The notes beneath the pieces were generated by a model. The model saw nothing but the letters and a program-made list of their open reading frames with translations, made no database searches and was not told where the DNA came from. A program made the translations under genes and the position numbers. A stretch of 64,000 nucleotides of DNA from Streptomyces cyaneogriseus subsp. noncyanogenus (GTDB taxonomy: Bacteria; Actinomycetota; Actinomycetes; Streptomycetales; Streptomycetaceae), in the NCBI RefSeq assembly GCF_000931445.1, contig NZ_CP010849.1:3720001-3784000 (forward strand), written 5' to 3'. Positions 54,702 to 63,010 of the stretch are shown here, piece by piece. Position 1 is the first letter of the stretch. Each line of letters starts with the position of its first letter.

Positions 54702-55898
54702 ATGACCTCCAGCGCACGCCCCTTCCTCAACCGCCGGCTCGCCGAGTTCGGGACGACGATCTTCGCCGAGATGTCCGCGCTCGCCGTGCGGACCGGCGCG
54801 ATCAACCTGGGCCAGGGCTTCCCCGACACGGACGGCCCGGAGGAGGTGCGGGAGGCGGCCGTACGGGCGCTGCGCGACGGGCGCGGCAACCAGTACCCGC
54901 CGGGCCCGGGCGTCCCCGAGCTGCGCGCGGCGATCGCCGCCCACCAGCGGCACTGGTACGGGCTGGACCACGACCCCGACACGGAGGTCCTGGTCACCGC
55001 GGGCGCCACGGAGGCGATCGCCGCGGCCCTGCTGGCGCTGGTGGAGCCCGGCGACGAGGTGGTCGCGCTGGAGCCGTACTACGACTCCTACGCGGCCTGT
55101 ATCGCGATGGCGGGCGGCACCCGGGTGCCGGTGACGCTGCGCCCGGGCGACGGGGCCTTCCGCCTCGACCTGGACGAGCTGCGCGACGCGGTCACCGACC
55201 GGACCCGGCTGCTGCTGATCAACACCCCGCACAACCCGACCGGCACCGTCCTGACCCGCGAGGAGCTCGCCGCCATCGCCGAGCTGGCCGTGGAGCGCGA
55301 CCTGCTGGTGGTGACCGACGAGGTCTACGAGCACCTCGTCTTCGACGGAGCCGAGCACCTCCCGCTGGCGTCCTTCCCCGGGATGCGCGAGCGGACGGTG
55401 ACCATCGGCTCGGCGGGCAAGACGTTCTCCTTCACCGGCTGGAAGGTCGGCTGGATCACCGCCGCGCCGGCCCTGGTCACGGCGGTCCGCTCGGCCAAGC
55501 AGTACCTGACGTACGTCTCCGCGGGCCCCTTCCAGTACGCGGTGGCCGAGGCGCTCGCGCTGCCCGACTCCTACTTCACCGGCTTCCGGGACGATCTGCG
55601 GGCCAAGCGGGACCTGCTCGCGGCGGGGCTGGCGGAGGCCGGGTTCGGGGTGTTCCGTCCCGCCGGGACCTATTTCGTCACCACCGACATCCGCCCGCTC
55701 GGCTTCGACGACGGCTTCGCCTTCTGCCGCGCCCTGCCCGAACGCGCGGGTGTGGTCGCCATCCCCAACGCGGTCTTCTACGACCACCGGGAGCAGGGCG
55801 CCCCCTTCGTGCGGTTCGCGTTCTGCAAGCGCACCGCGGTGCTGGAGGAGGCCGTGGGACGGCTGACGGCACTGACGTCCCGGCCGGCGGCCGGCTGA
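54702..55898 (+). CDS. PLP-dependent class I/II aminotransferase
   Basis: Fold-type I aminotransferase: NLGQGFPDTDGPEEV, NQYPPGPGVPELRAAIAAHQ, INTPHNPTGTVLTREEL, VVTDEVYEHLVF, PLP Lys240 in SAGKTFSFTGWKVGW. Relatives include N-succinyldiaminopimelate and kynurenine/methionine aminotransferases, so substrate is open. The ATG at 54702 has AGGA eight bases upstream. 398 residues. Confidence 0.9.
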   Translation: MTSSARPFLNRRLAEFGTTIFAEMSALAVRTGAINLGQGFPDTDGPEEVREAAVRALRDGRGNQYPPGPGVPELRAAIAAHQRHWYGLDHDPDTEVLVTAGATEAIAAALLALVEPGDEVVALEPYYDSYAACIAMAGGTRVPVTLRPGDGAFRLDLDELRDAVTDRTRLLLINTPHNPTGTVLTREELAAIAELAVERDLLVVTDEVYEHLVFDGAEHLPLASFPGMRERTVTIGSAGKTFSFTGWKVGWITAAPALVTAVRSAKQYLTYVSAGPFQYAVAEALALPDSYFTGFRDDLRAKRDLLAAGLAEAGFGVFRPAGTYFVTTDIRPLGFDDGFAFCRALPERAGVVAIPNAVFYDHREQGAPFVRFAFCKRTAVLEEAVGRLTALTSRPAAG

Positions 55899-56012
55899 CA
55901 CCGCGGGCCCTTCCCGGCGCCGCCGTCCACAGGCTGTGGACGGACCGCGCTCGCCTGCGGACCGGGCGGCGGCGCGTCCCGCCGCCCGCGCGGGGCCCCC
56001 GGCAGGCAACGC

Positions 56013-56066
56013 GAGAGCCCGGCCCCGGCACGCCACCACGAGGGTGGGTGCCCTGGCCGGGCTCTC
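56013..56066. terminator. Bidirectional terminator between convergent genes
   Basis: 12-bp arms GAGAGCCCGGCC and GGCCGGGCTCTC enclose an inner hairpin with GGCAC/GTGCC and CCACC/GGTGG pairings. It lies between the aminotransferase and the YbjN gene, both of which end towards it. Confidence 0.8.
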
Positions 56067-56122
56067 CGCGTAGGGCGCGTGCCCGCCGGCACGCGCCGGG
56101 ACGGCAGGGGTCCGAGGGCCGC

Positions 56123-56650
56123 CTACTCGCCGTCCTCGGGCTTCTCCGCGTCGTTGACCTCCTGTTCCAGGCCGAGCTGCTCGACGAGCCACCGGTCGAA
56201 CTCGATGGCGGCGCGCACCCAGCTCACCGTGGAGGAGACGAAGTGCTCCAGGCCCACGCCCATGCCGATCAGCATCTGGGCCTCGCCGATCAGGCGGACC
56301 GTGCCGTCGTCGTGGGTGTGGGTGTAGACCTTGGGCCACAGGGTGCGCCGGTTCCAGTCGTCGATGGACTCCAGCAGCTGCGGCTTCTCATCGATCTTGT
56401 GGGGCCGGTCGTAGAACGTCCGCACCGAGAAGACCTGCTGGTCCCCCTCGCCGCGGAACATGAAGTACGTGCGGAACTGCTCCCACGGCGCGGCGAGGTC
56501 ACCCTCCTCGTCGACGACGTACTTGAGCTCCATCTGCTCCAGGAGCTGCTTCACGAGATCCTGATCCGGGACGACGGGGCCCGCCGGTCCTTGGGGCTGC
56601 GGCTCGGGCTGGCCCCCGAAGTTCGGAATCGAGGACGGGTCGATGGTCAC
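56123..56650 (-). CDS. YbjN-domain protein
   Basis: 175 residues; a Pro/Gln-rich start (NFGGQPEPQPQGPAGP) then DLVKQLLEQMELKYVVDEEGDLAAPWEQFRTYFMFRGEGDQQVFSVRTFYDRPHKI. This matches the YbjN/T3SS-chaperone-like fold. The C-terminal half has WPKVYTHTHDDGTVRLIGE. GTG start with a GGG-rich site. Expected cytosolic helper role; partner unknown. Confidence 0.88.
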   Translation of the reverse strand: MTIDPSSIPNFGGQPEPQPQGPAGPVVPDQDLVKQLLEQMELKYVVDEEGDLAAPWEQFRTYFMFRGEGDQQVFSVRTFYDRPHKIDEKPQLLESIDDWNRRTLWPKVYTHTHDDGTVRLIGEAQMLIGMGVGLEHFVSSTVSWVRAAIEFDRWLVEQLGLEQEVNDAEKPEDGE

Positions 56651-56713
56651 CGTGTTTTTCCCTTCGTGCGGATCTCGCCATCCTCCCTCATCCGGGGCGG
56701 GGGGTGGCAAGGC

Positions 56714-56755
56714 CCGGCCGGATCTGTCTGCCATCGGCTGACGCGATCCGGCCGG
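56714..56755 (-). terminator. Terminator after clpB
   Basis: 11-bp perfect arms CCGGCCGGATC/GATCCGGCCGG around a 20-base loop, 45 bp beyond the clpB stop. Confidence 0.7.
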
Positions 56756-56799
56756 TCGGAGGGGAGTCCGGCACCCACCGGGGTGACGCACCGGCCCCC

Positions 56800-59397
56800 T
56801 TACAGCGTCTTGGCGGCGGCCGGTCCCACGATCAGCCCGTCACCGGCGCGGTCCACCCGCACGGTGTCGCCGTCCTTGATCTCCCCGGAGAGGATCTCCT
56901 TGGCGAGGCGGTCGCCGATGGCGCTCTGGACCAGACGGCGCAGCGGACGGGCGCCGTAGGCCGGATCCAGGCCCTCCTCCGCCAGCCAGGCCAGGGCCTC
57001 GGGGGTGACGTCCAGCAGGAGGCGCCGCTCGGCGAGCCGCTTGGCCAGGCGGTCGACCTGGAGGCGCGCGATGCGCTCCAGCTCGGGCTTGGTCAGCGCG
57101 GCGAAGACCACCAGGTCGTCGAGCCGGTTGAGGAACTCCGGCTTGAACGAGGCGCGGACCACCTCCAGGACCTGCTCCTTCTTCTCCGTCTCGCTGGTGA
57201 GCGGGTCGACCAGGAACTGGCTGCCCAGGTTGGAGGTGAGCACCAGGATGGTGTTGCGGAAGTCGACCGTTCGGCCCTGGCCGTCGGTGAGGCGGCCGTC
57301 GTCCAGCACCTGCAACAGGATGTCGAAGACCTCGGGGTGGGCCTTCTCCACCTCGTCCAGCAGCACCACGCTGTACGGGCGGCGGCGCACGGCCTCGGTG
57401 AGCTGGCCGCCCTCCTCGTAGCCCACGTACCCGGGCGGGGCGCCGACCAGGCGGGCCACGCTGTGCTTCTCGCTGTACTCCGACATGTCGATGCGGACCA
57501 TCGCCCGCTCGTCGTCGAAAAGGAAGTCGGCCAGGGCCTTGGCCAGCTCCGTCTTGCCGACACCGGTCGGGCCCAGGAAGAGGAAGGAACCGGTGGGCCG
57601 GTCGGGGTCGGCGATGCCCGCGCGGGAGCGCCGCACCGCGTCGGAGACCGCCCGCACGGCCTCGCTCTGCCCGATCAGCCGCTTGCCCAGCTCGTCCTCC
57701 ATCCGCAGCAGCTTCTGCGTCTCGCCCTCCAGCAGCCGCCCGGCGGGGATGCCGGTCCAGGAGGCGACGACGTCGGCGATGTCGTCGGAGCCGACCTCCT
57801 CCTTCACCATCGTGTCCCTGGTGACCTCCTCCTCGGCCTGCGAGGCGGCCTCCAGCTCCTTCTCCAGGGCCGGGATCTCGCCGTACAGCAGCTTGGAGGC
57901 GGTGTCGAAGTCGCCGTCGCGCTGGGCCCGCTCGGCCTGGCCGCGCAGCTCGTCCAGCTTCTCCTTCAGCTCACCGACCCGGTTGAGGGACTGCTTCTCC
58001 TTCTCCCAGCGGGCGCCCAGGCCGCGCAGCTCCTCCTCCTTGTCGGCGAGGTCGCGGCGCAGCTTCTCCAGGCGCTCCCGGGACGCCTGGTCGGTCTCCC
58101 TGCCGAGGGCGAGCTCCTCCATCTTCAGCCGGTCCACGGCACGCTGGAGCTCGTCGATCTCGACGGGCGAGGAGTCGATCTCCATGCGCAGCCGGGAGGC
58201 CGCCTCGTCGACCAGGTCGATGGCCTTGTCGGGCAGGAAGCGGGAGGTGATGTACCGGTCGGACAGGGTCGCCGCCGCCACCAGCGCGCTGTCGGCGATC
58301 TGGACCTTGTGGTGGGCCTCGTAGCGTCCCTTGAGGCCGCGCAGGATCGCGATGGTGTCCTCGACGGTCGGCTCGGCCACCAGCACCTGCTGGAAGCGCC
58401 GCTCCAGCGCCGGGTCCTTCTCGATCCGCTCGCGGTACTCGTCGAGCGTGGTCGCGCCCACCATGCGCAGCTCGCCGCGCGCCAGCATGGGCTTGAGCAT
58501 GTTCCCGGCGTCCATGGCGGAGTCGCCGCCGGCGCCCGCGCCCACGACGGTGTGCAGCTCGTCGATGAAGGTGACGATCTGCCCGTCGGACTCCTTGATC
58601 TCGGCGAGGACGGTCTTCAGCCGCTCCTCGAACTCGCCCCGGTACTTCGCGCCCGCCACCATCGCGCCCAGGTCGAGCGCGACCAGCCGCTTGTCCCGCA
58701 GCGACTCCGGCACGTCCCCCTTCACGATCCGCTGGGCGAGCCCCTCGACGACGGCGGTCTTGCCGACGCCGGGCTCACCGATGAGGACGGGGTTGTTCTT
58801 GGTGCGGCGGCTGAGCACCTGCACGACCCGCCGGATCTCCTGGTCCCGGCCGATGACCGGGTCCAGCCTGCCCTCGCGGGCGGCGGCGGTCAGGTCGGTG
58901 CCGAACTTCTCCAGCGCCTTGTACTGCCCCTCGGGATCGGGGGTGGTCACGCGGCGCCCTCCCCTCGTCTTCCGGAAGGCTTCCAGCAGCTTCCTGGCGT
59001 CGGCGCCCTGCTGCCGGAGCACCTCCCCGGCCGCGCCGCCCTTGGCGGCGATGCCGATCAGCAGGTGCTCGGTGGACACGTACTCGTCGCCCAGCTCCCG
59101 GGCGCGGGCCTGGGCGTCGGCGATGGCGGCGAGCATCTCGCGGTTGGGCTGCGGCGGCGCCACCGTCGACCCCGTCACGCTGGGCAACTGGGCGAGGATG
59201 CGCTCCGCGCCGGAGCGTACGGCCGCCAGGTCGGCCTCCACCGCGGCGAGCAGGTCGGTGAGATTCTCGTTGTCCTGCCCTTGGAGCAGAGCCAGCAGCA
59301 GGTGCGCGGGGGTGAGATCGGCGTGCCCCTCGGTCACGGCGCGGTTGCCGGCCGCGTTGATCGCGTCCCGGCTCCGGTTGGTCAGCTCGGCGTCCAC
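56800..59397 (-). CDS. clpB: ClpB disaggregase (AAA+ chaperone)
   Basis: Hexameric chaperone resolving aggregates with DnaK. Clp-N repeats at the start, first Walker A with Lys213 ([11 protein letters not shown]), middle coiled-coil domain (~residues 400-530), second Walker A with Lys615 ([10 protein letters not shown]), and [22 protein letters not shown] and [14 protein letters not shown] start after AGGAGGAG. A perfect HAIR element upstream indicates HspR control. 865 residues. Confidence 0.97.
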   Translation of the reverse strand: MDAELTNRSRDAINAAGNRAVTEGHADLTPAHLLLALLQGQDNENLTDLLAAVEADLAAVRSGAERILAQLPSVTGSTVAPPQPNREMLAAIADAQARARELGDEYVSTEHLLIGIAAKGGAAGEVLRQQGADARKLLEAFRKTRGGRRVTTPDPEGQYKALEKFGTDLTAAAREGRLDPVIGRDQEIRRVVQVLSRRTKNNPVLIGEPGVGKTAVVEGLAQRIVKGDVPESLRDKRLVALDLGAMVAGAKYRGEFEERLKTVLAEIKESDGQIVTFIDELHTVVGAGAGGDSAMDAGNMLKPMLARGELRMVGATTLDEYRERIEKDPALERRFQQVLVAEPTVEDTIAILRGLKGRYEAHHKVQIADSALVAAATLSDRYITSRFLPDKAIDLVDEAASRLRMEIDSSPVEIDELQRAVDRLKMEELALGRETDQASRERLEKLRRDLADKEEELRGLGARWEKEKQSLNRVGELKEKLDELRGQAERAQRDGDFDTASKLLYGEIPALEKELEAASQAEEEVTRDTMVKEEVGSDDIADVVASWTGIPAGRLLEGETQKLLRMEDELGKRLIGQSEAVRAVSDAVRRSRAGIADPDRPTGSFLFLGPTGVGKTELAKALADFLFDDERAMVRIDMSEYSEKHSVARLVGAPPGYVGYEEGGQLTEAVRRRPYSVVLLDEVEKAHPEVFDILLQVLDDGRLTDGQGRTVDFRNTILVLTSNLGSQFLVDPLTSETEKKEQVLEVVRASFKPEFLNRLDDLVVFAALTKPELERIARLQVDRLAKRLAERRLLLDVTPEALAWLAEEGLDPAYGARPLRRLVQSAIGDRLAKEILSGEIKDGDTVRVDRAGDGLIVGPAAAKTL

Positions 59398-59467
59398 GTT
59401 CGCGTTCTCCTCCTAGCGTCAGCTGACGGCCACGTCTCCCGGTACTGACTCAGTCAACGTACACAAA

Positions 59468-59488
59468 CTTGAGTCTATTCCACTCAAG
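59468..59488. promoter_or_regulatory. HAIR element (HspR-binding site) of clpB
   Basis: CTTGAGT-N7-ACTCAAG is an exact inverted repeat with the consensus of the HspR-associated inverted repeat. It is 70 bp upstream of the clpB start. HspR-DnaK represses dnaK and clpB operons in Streptomyces, so heat-shock control is expected. Confidence 0.92.
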
Positions 59489-59532
59489 GCTGTGCCGGGA
59501 GAGTCCCGCGCGGGCGCCGTTAGGTTGCCGGT

Positions 59533-59949
59533 ATGGCCACCACCTACTCCGTCGATCCGGCCGAGCCGGACGCGCCGTACCTGCTCTTCTGGCAGGAACG
59601 GCACCTCGCCACGCTGACCACGCTGCGCCCGGACGGCACCCCGCACGTCGTCCCCGTGGGCGTCACCTACGACCCCGGGGCCCGGCTGGCACGGGTGATC
59701 GCCAACAACTCCAGCGCGAAGGTGCGCAACGTCCTCACCGCGGGCCCGGAGGGGATGCCGGCGGCCGTGTGCCAGGTCGACGGCCGGCGGTGGGCGACGC
59801 TGGAGGGCCGGGCCCGGGTCCGCACCGAGCCGGAGCGGGTCGCCGAGGCCGAACGGCGCTACGCGGAGCGCTACGGGCGGCAGCCGTCGCCCAACCCGTC
59901 CCGCGTGGTGATCGAGATAGCGCTGGAGCGGGCGATGGGACGCGGTTGA
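59533..59949 (+). CDS. PPOX-class (F420/FMN) oxidoreductase
   Basis: Pyridoxamine-5-phosphate-oxidase-like split-barrel: ERHLATLTTLRPDGTPHVVPVGVTYDPGA, KVRNVLTAGPEGMPAAVCQVDGRRWATLEGRARVRTEPERVAEAERRYAERYG. Probable F420- or flavin-dependent reductase of unknown substrate. The ATG has no ribosome site (gttgccggt upstream), so a leaderless message is likely. 138 residues. Confidence 0.88.
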   Translation: MATTYSVDPAEPDAPYLLFWQERHLATLTTLRPDGTPHVVPVGVTYDPGARLARVIANNSSAKVRNVLTAGPEGMPAAVCQVDGRRWATLEGRARVRTEPERVAEAERRYAERYGRQPSPNPSRVVIEIALERAMGRG

Positions 59950-60014
59950 GCCACCGGCGAATTCAAGCCGCTCCGGCAATCACCCGGTGCCGGGAAAAGT
60001 CCTCATAAAACGAC

Positions 60015-60053
60015 AGCGGCGTCACCGTGTTCAGGTCACGGTGACGCCGCTGC
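60015..60053. terminator. Strong hairpin between convergent genes
   Basis: 16-bp perfect arms (60015-60030, 60038-60053) around TTCAGGT. Serves the PPOX gene and the opposing 111-residue gene. Confidence 0.85.
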
Positions 60054-60096
60054 GGGGGGAAGCACCTGAGCGATCTTTTGCGACGGGGGAATCGCG

Positions 60097-60432
60097 TCAG
60101 GCACTGCGGGGGGTGGCCGAGATGGTCCTCACATCGGGGGCCTCCGGCTCGACGAGCCGGTGGTCCCGCTGGTCCAGGTTCACAAAGATCATGCCGTACC
60201 GGATGGCACACCGCACGGGCTGCGGCGCCCCCCGGGGCCGCCGCAGGCACCGGTACGCCCGTACGTCTCCGTCCTCGTCCCGCGTCACGACGACCGGTTC
60301 ACCGAAGACGGTCACCATCAGCGAGTCACCGCTGTGGGGGATGGCGGTGACCAGGTCGATGAAGTGCCAGCCGGAGCGGTAGGCCGTCGCCATCTCACGG
60401 CGGAAGGAACGGTCGTCGGGTGGAGTCGTCAC
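60097..60432 (-). CDS. Shortened Rieske-like protein without cluster ligands
   Basis: 111 residues resembling the N-terminal part of a ring-hydroxylating oxygenase alpha subunit: YRSGWHFIDLVTAIPHSGDSLMVTVFGEPVVVTRDEDGDVRAYRCLRRPRG, then RYGMIFVNLD. The CxH...CPYHGW segment is absent; only CLRRPRG remains and the sequence jumps to the downstream strand. It cannot bind a [2Fe-2S] cluster. Next to a 48-residue secreted peptide and a LuxR regulator. Function unknown. Confidence 0.7.
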   Translation of the reverse strand: MTTPPDDRSFRREMATAYRSGWHFIDLVTAIPHSGDSLMVTVFGEPVVVTRDEDGDVRAYRCLRRPRGAPQPVRCAIRYGMIFVNLDQRDHRLVEPEAPDVRTISATPRSA

Positions 60433-60433
60433 A

Positions 60434-60580
60434 TCAACGCTCCGAGTTCACGACAATCGACGGCCAGTGGCTGTCCGCCCGAGCGTCGCCCTTCGTTCCG
60501 GAAAAACCACTCAGTGCACCGAAGGCCGCAACGGCGGAAAGAGCGGCAGCAAGCACCGAGCGAAGCAGTCTCTTACGCAT
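60434..60580 (-). CDS. 48-residue secreted peptide precursor
   Basis: MRKRLLRSVLAAALSAVAAFGALSG is a signal peptide with an Ala-rich core; the remainder, FSGTKGDARADSHWPSIVVNSER, is a ~20-residue mature peptide without cysteine. It stops one base before the 111-residue gene's start codon, so the two are coupled. Codons are unusually AT-ending for this genome (ctt, gct, gtt). Unknown family; a signal peptide hormone or lipid-free secreted peptide is possible. Confidence 0.65.
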   Translation of the reverse strand: MRKRLLRSVLAAALSAVAAFGALSGFSGTKGDARADSHWPSIVVNSER

Positions 60581-60715
60581 GGTCGGCTTCGTCCTCACTA
60601 GGTAAGTCTTCTCTTCCCCCGTCATGTAAGACGATGGCTCATTCGAACACGTCATGGCCACACAATCGATGCATCATGTTCCTGCATGTTCAGGACCCTG
60701 GGGGGTGGAGATTTC

Positions 60716-61726
60716 GTGGAAAATCAGACCAAGGCGGCACATCCCCACGCGGTGACCGAACTGTGCGAGGAAGGCAGCCGACTCTACGCGAACGCCCTGC
60801 GTGGAGGGCGCATCGCCCGCGCCGACGTGGAATGCGCCCCCTGCCTGACCGAGTTCGCCCTTCTCCACCCGGACCCGGACGACCCGGACTGGCTGCGCCC
60901 CGTGCCGCCCGCGGTCGCGCTCGCCCGGCGCCTCGATCCCCTCGAGCGCGACATCGCCGAACGCAGGCGGTTGTCACTGCGGCTCGCCGACGCCTTCGAG
61001 CCGTTCATGACGCTCGGCGTCCAGCCGGCGAGCAGCGCCCTGGCCATCACGGTGCTGGAGGGCAGCGGCCGGATCAACGCCGCCCTCGACCTGGCGACGG
61101 CGCAGTGCCGGTGCGAGATGCTCACCATCCAGCCCAGCGACGACCGCTTCTCCGAACGCAGCCTCGCCAAGGGCCTGGAGCGCGACAAGCCGCTCACCGA
61201 GCGCGGGGTGCGGATCCGCACGCTCTACCAGCACACCGCGCGCTACAGCCCCCAGAAGCTCGCCTACGTCGCCCAACTGGCCGGCGGCAAGGCGGAGTAC
61301 CGCACCATCGACGAGGTGGTGGAGCGCCTCATCGTCTGCGACGAGACCGTCGCGTTCATCCCCACCCGCGACGACCAGCAGGTCGCCCTGGAGATCCGCC
61401 ACCCCGGGCTCGTCCGGTACCTGATCAAGGTCTTCGAGTTCATGTGGAGCCGGTCCGTCCCGCTGAGCGCCGGGGGCCGCTACGATCCCGCGCCCGGCGG
61501 CATCACGGACATCCAGTACTCCATCGCCAAGCTCCTCGTGGAGGGGCACGTCGACGAGGCCATCGCCCGCCGCCTGGGCATGAACGTCAGGACCTGCCGC
61601 GCCCACATAGCCAAGCTGGCCGCCATCCTCGGCAGCGGCAGCCGCGCCCAGCTCGGCTATCTCATCGCCCAGGCGGGCATCCTGGAGCCGCGGGACCGCC
61701 CCACGGGCGGGGAGTGCCCGGCGTGA
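60716..61726 (+). CDS. LuxR-type regulator, copy 1
   Basis: The GTG at 60716 is five bases after GGTGGAG. The N-terminus is conserved with its paralog (LCEEGSRLYANALRGGRIARADVECAPCLTEFALLHPDPDDPDW), followed by a TrmB/PLD-like central domain and a C-terminal LuxR HTH (AKLLVEGHVDEAIARRLGMNVRTCRAHIAKL). Divergent from the secreted-peptide operon and convergent with copy 2. 336 residues. Confidence 0.88.
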   Translation: MENQTKAAHPHAVTELCEEGSRLYANALRGGRIARADVECAPCLTEFALLHPDPDDPDWLRPVPPAVALARRLDPLERDIAERRRLSLRLADAFEPFMTLGVQPASSALAITVLEGSGRINAALDLATAQCRCEMLTIQPSDDRFSERSLAKGLERDKPLTERGVRIRTLYQHTARYSPQKLAYVAQLAGGKAEYRTIDEVVERLIVCDETVAFIPTRDDQQVALEIRHPGLVRYLIKVFEFMWSRSVPLSAGGRYDPAPGGITDIQYSIAKLLVEGHVDEAIARRLGMNVRTCRAHIAKLAAILGSGSRAQLGYLIAQAGILEPRDRPTGGECPA

Positions 61727-61748
61727 CGGGCCCGGCCCCCCGGCCGCC

Positions 61749-62822
61749 TCACCGGGCGCCCGGGGAGCCCCGCTTCGGAAGGCCGGACGAGGGGGCGGGG
61801 GAAGCGGAAGGGGAGCCGGCGGGAGAGGGAGCGGGGCGCGGCGGACCGTCCAGGCCCGCCTGGGCGATCCGCACGCCCAGTTGGGTACGGCTGGCCGCCC
61901 CCAGCGTCTCCGACAGCCGGGCGATGTGGGCCCGGCAGGTGCGGACGCTGATCCCGAGCCGCTCGGCGATCACCGCGTCCTGGTGGCCCTCCGCCAGCAG
62001 CGCCGCTATCGACCGCTCCCGGTGCGAGATGCCCTCGATGCCGGTGTCCGGCAGCGGCGCGGTCAGCGGCACCGCCAGCCGCCACAGGCGCTCGAAGACG
62101 GTGGCCAGGTAGGAGACGAGGGCCGGGTGGCGCAGCTCCAGCGCCATCGAGCAGTCGGCGTTGGCGGGGATGAAGGCCACCGTGCGGTCGAAGAGGATGA
62201 GGCGGTCGACCACCTCGTCCAGGGTGCGCGCCTCCACCGCGTCGCCCATCAGCTCCAGATAGCCGAGCAGGCCTTGGCCGTGCCGCGCCACGTGCGTGTA
62301 CAGGTCCCGCATCCGCACCCCGCGCCCGCGCAGCGCCAGCGCCCGGGGCAGCCCCTCCGCCAGCTCGTGCTCGCGGCGGATGCCCCCGGGCTGCACGGTG
62401 AGCACCTCCGTCGTGCACGCCTCGGTCGCCTCGTCCATCGCCGTCTGGATCCGGGCCAGGCCGTCCAGGACGCGGATCGCGGAACCCTCCGCGGCGGCCT
62501 GGGCCGGCTGGGCCCGGCGGCCGAGGCCCGCGTACCACTCGAAGGCCGCCACCGCCGAGTCCACCCGGCGCTGGCTGGCGCTGACCTCGTCGTGCACCTC
62601 CCGCAGCAGGCGGGTCATGACCTCCTGGGGGGAGGTCGGCACGAGCCAGTCCATGTCGTCGGGGTCGGGGTGCAACAGGGCGAGCTCCAGCAGGCAGGGC
62701 ACCGGCTCGGCGTCCCGGCGGGACACCCGGCCGCGCCGCACGGCCCGGGAATACACGCGATCCCCGGCCTCGCACAGTCGGTCAGCACCGTGTGGATGCC
62801 CGTCCGCCCCGTGCCCGGCCAT
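61749..62822 (-). CDS. LuxR-type regulator, copy 2 (paralog)
   Basis: Same architecture as copy 1: LCEAGDRVYSRAVRRGRVSRRDAEPVPCLLELALLHPDPDDMDW, central domain with YTHVARHGQGLLGYLELMG, and HTH IAALLAEGHQDAVIAERLGISVRTCRAHIARLSETLG, ending in a Pro/Ser-rich tail. Stops 22 bp from copy 1, pointing towards it. 357 residues. The start ATG 62822 lacks a clean ribosome site. Confidence 0.88.
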   Translation of the reverse strand: MAGHGADGHPHGADRLCEAGDRVYSRAVRRGRVSRRDAEPVPCLLELALLHPDPDDMDWLVPTSPQEVMTRLLREVHDEVSASQRRVDSAVAAFEWYAGLGRRAQPAQAAAEGSAIRVLDGLARIQTAMDEATEACTTEVLTVQPGGIRREHELAEGLPRALALRGRGVRMRDLYTHVARHGQGLLGYLELMGDAVEARTLDEVVDRLILFDRTVAFIPANADCSMALELRHPALVSYLATVFERLWRLAVPLTAPLPDTGIEGISHRERSIAALLAEGHQDAVIAERLGISVRTCRAHIARLSETLGAASRTQLGVRIAQAGLDGPPRPAPSPAGSPSASPAPSSGLPKRGSPGAR

Positions 62823-63010
62823 CACCCAGCCCACCCCCGGTTCCAGCCTGTTTCCGCAGCGCAACTATGCGCGGCCGGAAACCGGGTCCGCAACACGGGT
62901 CCTGGCGGGGCGGGAGCCGGAAACCACCGGTTCACACCGCTGTGTCCCGGCCTCCGGTCACCGCGCCGATGCGAAATGACGAGCCATCAGATGCGTTCCG
63001 GGGCCGGTTC

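Noticed and set aside
56704..59448. A 914-codon plus-strand open frame opposite clpB
   Set aside because: clpB is certain on the minus strand, with both Walker motifs and a HAIR site.
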